Below are positions 17,729-26,369 of a stretch of 64,000 nt of DNA, piece by piece (within the stretch, counting starts at the first letter, position 1; each line of letters begins with the position of its first letter). The notes beneath the pieces are model-generated. The model was not told the origin of the DNA. It searched no databases and saw nothing but the letters and a program-made list of their open reading frames with translations. Location: positions 310,001-374,000 of the forward strand of contig CAVTQZ010000002.1 of NCBI GenBank assembly GCA_963737015.1, in the 5' to 3' direction. The DNA is from CAVTQZ01 sp963737015. GTDB taxonomy: Bacteria > Actinomycetota > Acidimicrobiia > Acidimicrobiales > UBA8190. The translations under genes and the position numbers were made by a program.

Positions 17729-18381
17729 GTGAAAGGCAAGACGGTGTCGGAGAGTGTCGCGGCAGTTCCTGCGCTTCTCGACCCGTCATACGATACTGCG
17801 ATGCCTGGGAGTTACAGCTGGCGCGAGGACGAAGAGTTCACCCTTGCCTGGAAGACAGCCTCCACGCTGCTGAAGGACACGCTTCCGAAGAGATGGCTGC
17901 ACAGTCTCGGGGTTTATCGGCAGGCAGTGACGATTGCCGAATCGTTGGCAGGACACGACGTCGGAATCTTGGTCCAAGCGGCCATTCTCCATGACGTCGG
18001 CTACTCACCCGCGATCGTCGATTCGGGATTTCACCCTCTTGATGGGGCCAGATACCTGAGGTCAACCGGCATGGACAGACCAGAATTGTGCAACTCGTGG
18101 CGCATCACTCCTGCGCACACGTGGAAGCCGACGAGCGTGGTCTGGCAAAGGAGCTGGGCCAGTTCCCTCCGGGGCCAGCCGAACTGACGGACGCCCTGAT
18201 TTTCTGTGACATGACCACTTCCCCGGACGGTCAAGTGGTGACGATCGATACCAGGGTCGGCGAAGTGTTGGACCGCTACGGCAGCGAGAGCGTTGTTGGG
18301 CGTTTCATGCGCCGATCAGCGCCGCAGCTCCGCGCTGCCACCCAACGAGTTACGGATGTGCTGAGCAAGATCGATAACTGA
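17729..18381 (+). pseudogene. HD-domain phosphohydrolase, split by a frameshift
   Basis: The first 119 codons encode an HD-type protein (HSLGVYRQAVTIAESLAG, then ILHDVGYSP with the paired His-Asp). The frame then ends wrongly, while the continuation QLVAHHSCAHVEADERG to the stop at 18381 lies one frame over. Adding one A to the GAATTG run near 18083 would restore RPEIVQLVAHHS. HD proteins hydrolyse phosphate esters such as nucleotides. Start is the GTG at 17729 or the ATG at 17801. The indel could be decay or a sequencing error. Confidence 0.7.
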
Positions 18382-18460
18382 CAGAACAGTCTGCCTTGTG
18401 CTCCCGTCCGCCCCTGACGCCGTGAGCTTGTGTCAACTTGTGAGATATACAACTCCAGTC

Positions 18461-19342
18461 CTATGCCTCGTCGTCTAAATGCCCATCGTCGTCGGAGTCA
18501 TCCATCATTCCGAACTGGGCTGCGTAATCGGCGAATGCGTCGTCATCGAGTTCTGCCTCGGCAAGCTCTAGAGTTGGAACAGGCTCCTGCGAGGGAAACC
18601 TCTCCGAACGACGGATTAAATCGACTACGAATTCTAACGCCGCATTTGCGAATTCAGCGTCATCGATCCATACGCCCACCTCCGCATGTTTCGGTGACGA
18701 CTTGGTCCAGTTCGCTGAGCCAATCCACGCTTGCCGTGCACTGATCCCAGAACGTTCGACGCCAAACTCGTCTTCACCGACCCAGGTCTCGCAACAGACC
18801 GCAAGTTTCGCATGAAGCAGCGGATCCGTTTTACCGCCATACCAGCCAGCCATGCGAACCGGACCGAGCTTGAAGTGCTCTTCGTCGAAGTCCTCCTCAA
18901 GTTCGAGGGGAAAGTCATTTGGTCCCAACATTCTGCGCCTCCCGTCGACAAGTGGAGTCACCAGGTCGAAGCCGGGCAAATACGAAGACAAGACGGGGTT
19001 TGCTTGAGCATGTAGTCGCCGGACGACCTGGGAGATGCGTTTGTTTATTTCGATTCCACGCTTGTCAACTACTACGCAAACCCCGGCTTGTTTACATAGG
19101 GCGTCAACGACGGCTTGCGAGCTGAGCCAGTAGACACAACCGATGACGATCGGACGAGGCGCCGCCTCACCATGCGCATTGAGCCCCGCTGCCAGGTCCG
19201 TGATTACTTGGTTTCCAAACGTTGCCCGTGACGCCCCGGAGCCCCACGACTGAGTGGAAGATCGAACGAGGTCACCCCAATCACGCGTCACTGTCGTCCA
19301 GCTTAAAAGAGACTCAACTGGCACCTTCCGGGCCGGAACCAA
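18461..19342 (-). CDS. PLD-superfamily protein (putative nuclease/phosphodiesterase)
   Basis: A 293-aa protein with one recognisable phospholipase-D-like HKD module in its second half: LLHAKLAV (H-x-K) followed by AWIGSANWTKSSPKHAEVGV (GSxN and downstream Glu). The N-terminal half has an alpha/beta look (PIVIGCVYWLSSQAVVDAL) consistent with the first PLD lobe. The C-terminus is strongly acidic (DDSDDDGHLDDEA). Stand-alone PLD proteins in mobile DNA are often nucleases. It is third in a leftward operon, 41 nt after the DUF1707/PH-like gene. Confidence 0.75.
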   Translation of the reverse strand: MVPARKVPVESLLSWTTVTRDWGDLVRSSTQSWGSGASRATFGNQVITDLAAGLNAHGEAAPRPIVIGCVYWLSSQAVVDALCKQAGVCVVVDKRGIEINKRISQVVRRLHAQANPVLSSYLPGFDLVTPLVDGRRRMLGPNDFPLELEEDFDEEHFKLGPVRMAGWYGGKTDPLLHAKLAVCCETWVGEDEFGVERSGISARQAWIGSANWTKSSPKHAEVGVWIDDAEFANAALEFVVDLIRRSERFPSQEPVPTLELAEAELDDDAFADYAAQFGMMDDSDDDGHLDDEA

Positions 19343-19383
19343 GAGGCATCTTGGGAACTGGGGTCACAACGGCGGCGTACGTG

Positions 19384-21498
19384 TCACTTTGGTTGCTGAC
19401 GTGGCCAAGGTGATGATGCCGAGGGCTTTGGCTGCTTCAGCTTCGCTATCTCCGCTTGGAAGAGCGAGATGTCCAGATCGAGCGTAAGTGTGAGGTTCAG
19501 GGGTCCGTCAGGCGATCTCCCCGCACGTAGGGCTTCGAAATATATTTGCGCCTGTTGGGCGAGCGTTTCAGAGAAGTCGCGGACTTTAGTAATTGTCGGC
19601 TTTACCATCTCCGCGAACGCCTGCACGACTGGAAGCCATTCGTGAGAAACGGCTGCCCCCCGCGTCCGAAGGCCAAAAGCGATTACGTCCGCGTAAGAGC
19701 GTGTGAGACCTCCGGCCATGTCGAGGATGGCAGCCTCGTCGCCCGCTCGACCTCCAGGACCGAATGCCCTGAGAGTTGCCGATTTCTGGAGAAGCCGGTT
19801 GACCACCGCAATAGTCGCACTGAGACGTTGTAGCTCGGACTTGAGATAGGCCGGGGGATCGATGATGCGCTCAGATGCTGAGTCCGCCTCGCCCCGTACG
19901 TACCGCTCGTAGTTGTGCTCATGATCAGCGATGCCTCGGGCTACCTCCGACGCGAAGAAGAGAACCCCCCACCCGATCTCATGGTTGGGTGGGTGTGGGA
20001 CGCGCTGTGGACGAGCATCGCCAACTTGAGTAGCCGTTACTCGTTGAACTTGGGCGACAGCGTCAGCGAAGGCTTTAATGGCAAGTGGGTGAACTTCCAC
20101 CGTGATGCCTTCGTTGATGCCCTGGGTTGCCTTGGCTGAGAACTCCCTAATCTGATGCAGGGGTTGTTCCATGCATTTCAGAAGCGCCGAATACACGGGC
20201 TGCCATTCGGACGGAACTGTGCTTGCCCTCACTTCTTGCGCCCATTCGATCATCGAGGAATAGACCTCGACGATCTGGTCTGAGAGACGTCGGTGAAAGG
20301 TGTGCCAGTCACTCCCTGGACGTTGTGTGACAGCTGTCTCCACGGTGAGCTGCTCGATTTGCTTTCCAATTTCTGCAACCAATCTCGCTAACTCGAGCCC
20401 CAGGTGCTCGATGTCTGCATTCGGATCGGCGACATTGTGAGCAGTTCTTCGCACGATCCCGAGTTCATAGTCTTGGTATTCCGATTCGTGCTCCTGCATT
20501 CCTCGTGCGACTTCGGACGCGAAATACTTCCAGTCGGGATCCAGAAGCGTCGCAGGACCGTTCTGGCCAACGACCTTGTCTTCTATGCGATCAATCCTCC
20601 GTGCGTCGAGTGTCGATGGTGGTACTGGCTTACTAGCGTCGATCTGGGCTAGCTCGTGTTCAAGCCCCGAGACGAGAGCCGGCACAACTCCCTTGTGATG
20701 CGCGAGAGCCAAATCCATGCGAAAAACGAACCAACCAGCAACTTTCGGGCCATAGCGGATGACCATTGGCTTTTGCCGGTTGGCTACAGAGACGACCGTC
20801 GTGCCGCTGCGGCGGTCATGATCGACGCCGAGCGTCTTGTCAAAAAGGCACTCGCGGGTCTGCTTCGGGCCTCGAAATACAACCCGCTTGTTGGTCAAAT
20901 AGACGATGCCGACGTCGATGACGGTCGGCATGGAGTTGCCTTGCATATAGCGGCCAGTCGAGCGGCCCGTGCGGTAGCGAAGACCAAATCCAAGCGGAAT
21001 AGAGACGCCACTGGAGCGTCCCTGATAGCGCCCCGGAGCTCGTCGTTCCTCGATGAGCGCAGTGGAAGCCAGCTTGGCAAAGACCGTTTCTCCCGGCTTG
21101 CACACCATCTCGGGCCATGACTCGCCGCGGTACTGCCGTGCCAGGAGCAGGAGCGCTTCGTGCGCCTGACGCTGCTCCTGCCATTTGGCGAGCTGTTTCT
21201 CGTACTTGCGCGCTGTCCGGTGGTTGCTGCGGTTGTCCTTGCGGCTTCGCTCGATCTGAGTTGGGACTTCCGCCGGCCTTGGCAGGTCCTTCAGTAAGGA
21301 ATCGAGCTCTCCGACTGTCGTTGCTGAGTACGCAGCGCCAATGCGCTGGTCGAACTCCTCCATGGTGAGCCTGCCCACCACTATGTGCTCTCTCAGCGTG
21401 GAGGCCACGGCCTCGCGGTCGGCATCGGACGCCCGGACGGAAGGGTCTCGCATCAATGCATCTCCAAGCATTACACCCCTTGGCCCGTCCGGTGTCAT
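19384..21498 (-). CDS. DUF1707 + PH-like multidomain protein with duplicated C-terminal module
   Basis: A 704-aa protein. Residues about 15-70 form a DUF1707 (SHOCT-like) domain (VRASDADREAVASTLREHI, then LTMEEFDQRIGAAYSATT). A charged coil follows to about residue 125. Residues about 125-280 resemble the PH-like fold seen in small bacterial proteins (SSGVSIPLGFGLRYR, VYLTNKRVVFRG). The remainder contains two copies of a helical module, each starting with FASEVARG and a His/Tyr-rich segment. The ATG overlaps the DGQHR gene's stop by 4 nt (ATGA), which decides the start. No catalytic motif is evident. Confidence 0.8.
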   Translation of the reverse strand: MTPDGPRGVMLGDALMRDPSVRASDADREAVASTLREHIVVGRLTMEEFDQRIGAAYSATTVGELDSLLKDLPRPAEVPTQIERSRKDNRSNHRTARKYEKQLAKWQEQRQAHEALLLLARQYRGESWPEMVCKPGETVFAKLASTALIEERRAPGRYQGRSSGVSIPLGFGLRYRTGRSTGRYMQGNSMPTVIDVGIVYLTNKRVVFRGPKQTRECLFDKTLGVDHDRRSGTTVVSVANRQKPMVIRYGPKVAGWFVFRMDLALAHHKGVVPALVSGLEHELAQIDASKPVPPSTLDARRIDRIEDKVVGQNGPATLLDPDWKYFASEVARGMQEHESEYQDYELGIVRRTAHNVADPNADIEHLGLELARLVAEIGKQIEQLTVETAVTQRPGSDWHTFHRRLSDQIVEVYSSMIEWAQEVRASTVPSEWQPVYSALLKCMEQPLHQIREFSAKATQGINEGITVEVHPLAIKAFADAVAQVQRVTATQVGDARPQRVPHPPNHEIGWGVLFFASEVARGIADHEHNYERYVRGEADSASERIIDPPAYLKSELQRLSATIAVVNRLLQKSATLRAFGPGGRAGDEAAILDMAGGLTRSYADVIAFGLRTRGAAVSHEWLPVVQAFAEMVKPTITKVRDFSETLAQQAQIYFEALRAGRSPDGPLNLTLTLDLDISLFQAEIAKLKQPKPSASSPWPRQQPK

Positions 21499-22748
21499 GC
21501 GACGAGCACTGGCTTCTCCAGCCACTGCGGGTGCGGCTGACTGATGGCCCACATGACGATCGTGTCTCGAAGCGTCTTAAGGTCTTGGCGACGGCTACGT
21601 GGGGCAAAGGTTCCCGGTGAGAAGACATCGTCGCTGACCCTGGCAACCCAAATGCTGTCCTCTGTTGTCGGGCCATACATGTGAGGCGCTAGCTGCCGGA
21701 AGAAGTCAGTCACGTCGTCTTCGTCGAACGCTTGCTTGTCGACGAGCTCCGCGTAGACACCTGCGAGCACCCGAAGGATGACCGTCGATCCCAAAAGGCT
21801 CGATTTGCGAAGGTCCTCGGTTGTCAGCTCATCGTCGGCCACGGCGGCAAGCGGTGGGAAGGAAGCAAGCAGGACGTCCAGGAAGTTGTTGGTCTTTTCG
21901 ACAAGTGCGTTCTCTCTCAGCTCGTCTTCGAGTCGTCGACCGATGCGGCCATCGATGCCGACTGCGAGCGTGCGAACGATCTCGGCAACATGCTTGGCGC
22001 CCATCAAGTTTGGGTTGTTCCGACCCATACGATCTTGCTCAGGATCGACCCGGCCTTTCAGGAGCGCATGCTTCATGACATCTTCCAAACTTCGGTTGAC
22101 AACTTTGCGGTTGTCGAATCGCGCACGCACCGATGACGTAATGCCGAGCGCGTTGTCCGCTATATCGAAGAACATCTGCTTGTAGGCGGTCTGGTCGTCC
22201 TCGATGAAAATCTGAATCGTGGTCCGCTCACGATCAAAACGCTCGCGCTGCTCATTGAGGTCTTCGATCTTCTTCTGGAGCATTTGCAGCACGGGGGCCT
22301 CGTCCCCGTTCCGCTTGGCTGCGGCGAGCAAGCTGCGCTGCTTCTCCAGCTCCTCTGCGATGGCACGAATGGCCATGTGAATGCCCAGGATTCGGTGTTG
22401 GCCGTCCAGAATTCTCAGGTCCGTACTCGCAAGACGAGGAAACGAAATGATCCCGAACTCGGTACCGCCGATCTCCTTCTCACTCTCAAACTGGAAGATG
22501 TTCGGCGCTCGCAACACGAGGGCAGGCGCCACCCAGTCGGGTTGTGTTCGCACGTACTCACCGAAGCCATTGGCGTGCGCCACTTTGATACGTCGATTGC
22601 CTTCCGTCGGATTGGCGGGGTCCGGCGTCGGGAGCAGTCCTGCGATCTGAGTCAGAGCTAGATCGAGCGAGAACACGGTTCTGCCTCCCTGCTTGTAGCG
22701 AGTGGCGTAAAAGCGGATGGACGGGTCGTACCCCGTGACCTCAGACAT
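21495..22748 (-). CDS. DGQHR-domain protein, DndB-like
   Basis: A 417-aa protein with the DGQHR motif (LRILDGQHRILGIHMAIRA, about residue 115), the hallmark of DndB-type proteins that regulate DNA phosphorothioation and of related uncharacterised defence proteins. A charged coiled segment (about residues 130-175) follows. The ATG at 22746-22748 has GGAGGG 7 nt upstream and is preferred to one 15 nt earlier. It is first in the operon with the DUF1707/PH-like and PLD genes. No dndA, dndC, dndD or dndE is present. Confidence 0.82.
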   Translation of the reverse strand: MSEVTGYDPSIRFYATRYKQGGRTVFSLDLALTQIAGLLPTPDPANPTEGNRRIKVAHANGFGEYVRTQPDWVAPALVLRAPNIFQFESEKEIGGTEFGIISFPRLASTDLRILDGQHRILGIHMAIRAIAEELEKQRSLLAAAKRNGDEAPVLQMLQKKIEDLNEQRERFDRERTTIQIFIEDDQTAYKQMFFDIADNALGITSSVRARFDNRKVVNRSLEDVMKHALLKGRVDPEQDRMGRNNPNLMGAKHVAEIVRTLAVGIDGRIGRRLEDELRENALVEKTNNFLDVLLASFPPLAAVADDELTTEDLRKSSLLGSTVILRVLAGVYAELVDKQAFDEDDVTDFFRQLAPHMYGPTTEDSIWVARVSDDVFSPGTFAPRSRRQDLKTLRDTIVMWAISQPHPQWLEKPVLVA

Positions 22749-22792
22749 GGCTAAACCCTCCATTTGTTTTCTAATACCGATTACAATTGTTA

Positions 22793-22821
22793 ATCCTAGA
22801 GAATAAGATTTTGTTTGTCAA
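22793..22821 (-). promoter_or_regulatory. Sigma-70-like promoter of the DGQHR/PH-like/PLD operon
   Basis: On the minus strand TTGACA (22816-22821) is followed after exactly 17 nt by TAGGAT (22793-22798). A start near 22786 would give a leader of about 38 nt to the ATG with its GGAGGG. The surrounding 60 nt are markedly AT-rich relative to the neighbourhood. Confidence 0.7.
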
Positions 22822-22984
22822 TAGAGATTTAGATCGCCCCTTAGTGTGCCCAACCGCCGCTTGCACCCCGGAATGCCGTGGGCATAGCCAGCCACCCGAC
22901 TTGAGCTGGGGTTTTGACATTTTTCGACCAGCTATGGTCCCGGCGAGGGGACGCCAAGAGGGCGACTCCCGCTAGGAGAGAGTC

Positions 22985-23167
22985 ATGGCCATTCAGAACC
23001 AGCGCATCATCAACACCGTCCAGAGCATCAAGCGCAAGGTGCATCCGGACGCCGAGCGTGCCTTTGGGGCGCTTGCAGAGCACCTAGACGACCTCCACGG
23101 CCGCGTTGAAAAAGGTCTGGCGGAGCTGGAGAAGGTCGCACAAGAACTGCTCAAGCCCAAGCGCTAG
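22985..23167 (+). CDS. Small hypothetical protein (60 aa)
   Basis: A 60-codon gene with GGAGAGAG just upstream of its ATG. The product is highly charged and helical (HPDAERAFGALAEHLDDLHG, then EKGLAELEKVAQELLKPKR), probably a short coiled coil. No family is recognised. It runs opposite to its neighbours between the DGQHR operon and the Nudix gene; the good ribosome binding site is the main evidence that it is real. Confidence 0.5.
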   Translation: MAIQNQRIINTVQSIKRKVHPDAERAFGALAEHLDDLHGRVEKGLAELEKVAQELLKPKR

Positions 23168-23219
23168 GTGTCGAAGGTCGTAGGGCCGGCAGTTCTAGAT
23201 GTGTGCGCTTTGAGGTGGG

Positions 23220-23694
23220 CTAGCCGATGTACGGAGATGACGTTGTCGGATTGACGCCGTGATCGATGCGAAGTCGCATGGTGGGATGAAAGTTGAGCGC
23301 ATCTAGATCCGCGGGGGCGATCCATTTTACGTCGGTCGATTCCTCGCTTGAGCAGAGGGTGCCTCCAACGGGATGGGCTCGGAAGCAAAGCGAGAACTGC
23401 TGACGGACTTCGCCGTTGTCGTAGGCGATGACGTGCTTGGGGTCGCTGTAGATCCCGACCAACCCGACGACCTCGATGTCGATACCGGTTTCCTCGTGAA
23501 CCTCGCGCACGACCGTCTGCGGCGACACTCTCCCCCAGCTCGACAACACCACCTGGCAACGCCCAGCGATCATTGTCGGTGCGGTGAATGAGCAGTAGAC
23601 GACCTTCTTCGTCTTGCACGACGGCCGTCACCGCCGGGACCATCGAGTTCGGCTTGGGCGCATTGGGGTCGTCGTAGTAGTCACTCCGGGCCAT
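23220..23694 (-). pseudogene. Nudix hydrolase, frameshifted (possible Pif-type gene)
   Basis: The gene begins at the ATG 23692-23694, overlapping the upstream regulator stop (TAATG). It encodes VTAVVQDEEGRLLLIHR and the first part of a Nudix box (GGVVELGES). The rest of the box, VVREVHEETGI, and the C-terminus to 23220 lie in another frame. Removing one base near 23525 joins them with the exact G-x5-E-x7-REV-x-EE-x-G spacing. In pSAM2 the Nudix protein Pif blocks redundant transfer; a similar role here is inference from position. Confidence 0.7.
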
Positions 23695-24446
23695 TACGCC
23701 ACCAAGGTCGTTGCATCCAGCGGCTTCGCTCCAGCCCATACCCTCTCAAAGCTCTCCAAATATCCAGCGAAAAACTCGGCAGCAGGAACGTGGTGCAGGT
23801 GGAGCAGGGGGGCCATGTGGGCGGGGGCACCGTAGAGGTGTGCATTTACCAGCATGTCGTCATCGGCCCGATAAATGGAATTGTAGAGGATTGTGCTGTG
23901 AACTCTGAATTCGGCACCTGGAACTTCGACTACGTCTCGATAATTGTGAAGCATGTTCGCAATCTTCGCTGATATTGCGGTACCGATTCCTTCGTCGATG
24001 CCGCGTTGGTGTACCTCGGCGCTATCGGGATCGCCCAACAAGTAGCGCAGTCTCACCCCTGATTTGGCCTGACGGAGGAGCAGACGGCGAACAGCTGGGT
24101 CTTCGGACAACCAGAAGCCGGCGTACACCAGGATGTCGATCTGTTTCTCGGCGTCGTCGAATAGACGGAGCCACAAGTCATTTCCGACCGTGGAACGGAT
24201 CGGATAAATCGCCAGCAATTCGGCCATTGCGAGTTGGCTCGCCTCGGATGCGGAGTCGGTCGGCCAGAGGTAGCCGGGATCCGAATCAAGCAAATTCGCG
24301 AGGGCATAGCGGTACTTCTTGTAGGGAATGCGTTGGCCTGCGATCCAGCGTTCGACTGTCTTGCGGTCCACCTCCAACTCGTCGGCAACGGCATCAACAC
24401 CAAGGCCGGCGGAAAGGATCGCTGCCCGGAGTCGCTCGTTCGACAT
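23694..24446 (-). CDS. XRE-type HTH regulator with DUF5919-like C-terminus
   Basis: A 250-aa protein. Residues about 1-60 form a helix-turn-helix (AAILSAGLGVDAVADELEVD, KTVERWIAGQRIP). The C-terminal 150 residues (LRLFDDAEKQIDILVYAGFW, VRLRYLLGDPDS) resemble the DUF5919 domain found in actinobacterial element regulators. It is divergent from the transfer/replication genes and directly precedes the Nudix gene, so it is the likely master regulator of element A. The divergent promoters must lie in 24447-24605. Confidence 0.85.
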   Translation of the reverse strand: MSNERLRAAILSAGLGVDAVADELEVDRKTVERWIAGQRIPYKKYRYALANLLDSDPGYLWPTDSASEASQLAMAELLAIYPIRSTVGNDLWLRLFDDAEKQIDILVYAGFWLSEDPAVRRLLLRQAKSGVRLRYLLGDPDSAEVHQRGIDEGIGTAISAKIANMLHNYRDVVEVPGAEFRVHSTILYNSIYRADDDMLVNAHLYGAPAHMAPLLHLHHVPAAEFFAGYLESFERVWAGAKPLDATTLVA

Positions 24447-24605
24447 ACAAGGGTCCGCTTTCTAGAGGGACAACTTGGGACGTCCTGATGGTAGCGAAGA
24501 GTGCCCAAGCTGTTCGGCACGGCAGTTACGGCGTCCTCCTGCCTTGTCTCAAAGTGATTCCAGCGGTGGCCGCTGTGGACACCCACGACAAGGAAAGGAA
24601 AACCG

Positions 24606-24943
24606 ATGCATGTGATCCCTGTTGACGTGAGTCAGCTAAAGGTGCTCGTTGTTGGCGAACCGAAGCGACAGATGAAAGACGGGCAAGCCATCGTCGACCG
24701 AGCAACCAACCTCCCGTTGTGGAACGTGGACGTGACGGTGATCGGAGAAGACCGTGCCGAAACCGTGCAGCTTGCTCTCCCCGAAGGGAGCTTCCGAAGA
24801 ACCTCAACCTCGGGACTATTGTGATTCCAGAGGGAATGGTGGCCGTCGCGTGGTCGAAGAACGGCCGCTCGGGTGTCATGGTGCGGGCGAAGTCAGTGCG
24901 AGTCGAGGGTGGCTCGACCGGAACGAAGGGCGCCGCGGCATGA
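24606..24943 (+). pseudogene. Small conserved AICE protein, frameshifted
   Basis: The frame starts at an ATG after AAGGAAAGG and encodes VSQLKVLVVGEPKRQMKDG and LWNVDVTVIGEDRAETVQL, then stops early. The conserved continuation (LPKNLNLGTIVIPEGMVAVAW, KNGRSGVMVRAKSVRVE) is one frame over and ends at 24943, overlapping the TraSA ATG (ATGA). One extra G in the GGG run near 24788 would give LPEGELPKNLNLG. Similar small proteins precede traSA-type genes in actinomycete elements; the function is unknown. Confidence 0.65.
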
Positions 24944-26369
24944 CCACGGCGCTCGTAACGAAAGTGATCATGCTTGCTGCCAGTCGAACTCCTCGCATCC
25001 CGACATCGAAGGCGGCGGTGGAGATTGGTTGGTTCATGGTCGTGTTCTCGTCGGGCTTGTAGTGGTGCTCAATTACCGGCGCTGGCGCCGTGGTCATCGT
25101 CCGAAGGTGCAAGAGGACGACGCATCGTCCGTTCGGCGCTGGGTCGGCTGGGTGAGCTCGTGTTGGATGTGGGATGAGCAGAACCTCGGTCTCGTCCTCG
25201 TGGACGACACGACGAGACACCGAAGACATTGGCTGACCCACGAGGTCCTTCCTCCGTTGGTGCGGATTCCCGCCATCCGGTTCGAGCCGCTGCAGAACGG
25301 GCTTAGAGCTTGGATGCACACCCTTCCGGGGGTTGGTGTCGAACAGGTCACGCGGGCAGCAGGTCACCTGGCCAACGCCTGGGGGTGCGTTCGTGTCGAC
25401 GTGACTCAGCACTCTCCAGGCCTGCTGTGTCTCAGGGGCTTCGTCTCTGACCCACTTGTCGGGGTCTGGAACGTGAATCCAACTGGCGATCCGCTGTCGC
25501 AGTGGCATTTGCATGTCGGGCGCGACGACGAGGGAGAGCAGGTCTACCTGCCCTTGGCCAACCTCTCCGGTATCACGGTGGCAGGAGTGCCCGGGTCCGG
25601 CAAAACCTCGCTACAGCGCTGGTGGCTCTGTCAGCTGGCGCCGCACGCAGCAGTCCAGATCGCCTTCTTCGACGGGAAAGTGTCCGAGCCATACCTCGGG
25701 GACTACGGGCTGCTCTCCGAGCGCTGCTTCGCCGTCGCCGGCGACGATCTGGCCGAGGCCAACCAACTCCTTGAGCGCCTATGGCGCACGATGCGAGCAC
25801 GGTCGACCTGGCTCAGGGAAACGCGTGGTTCGTCGCAGTTCTGGGACCACGGGCCCGACGAGCGCTGTCCTCTCGTGGTGATCATCGTCGACGAGTCGCA
25901 CACTTACGTGACCGGCGCGTCCCGCAGGGACCGCGAGCTCTGCGAGTCGAATGTCTGGTACTTGACCAAACTCGCTAAGGAGGGGCGCTCGCGGGGCTTT
26001 CTCACCGTGTTCGTGACCCAGAAGCAGACAGCTGACGCAATCCCTACTGCCATTCGTGATGTGTGCCAGGTCGGGATCAGCTTTGGAGTGCGCACCACAG
26101 AGGGGGCGGTGGCAGCCCTGGGCGATGACATCCGCCAGCACCCCGAGGTCGCCCCCACAGAGCTCATTGGTCGGGAGTGGACCGGCGTGGGCGTGATGCG
26201 TCTGCCTGACCGGTCAGGTTTCCACCGCGTCCGCATCCCGTTCGTGAGCGAGAGGGACGCCTTTCGGGTCGTCGTCTCGCAGAACGGTCACCTGCGATGG
26301 CAATTCCAGCTCGTTCGGGGCATCGACGTCCTGGAGGAGGGTGATCAGCTGAGCGAGGCAGCGGGATGA
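24940..26369 (+). CDS. FtsK/SpoIIIE-like DNA translocase (TraSA-like), N-terminal frameshift
   Basis: The conjugative transfer ATPase of an AICE, which moves double-stranded DNA between mycelial cells. Walker A is GVPGSGKTSL and Walker B VVIIVDESH, with an arginine-rich FtsK-like C-domain. The gene should start at the ATG 24940, overlapping the previous stop. Its first 40 codons (ending IGWFMVVFSSGL) are one frame away from the rest, which resumes with VVVLNYRRWRRG; one extra G near 25055 would unite them across a membrane helix. The ATPase part from about 25056 is intact. It overlaps the replication gene by 4 nt. Confidence 0.82.
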
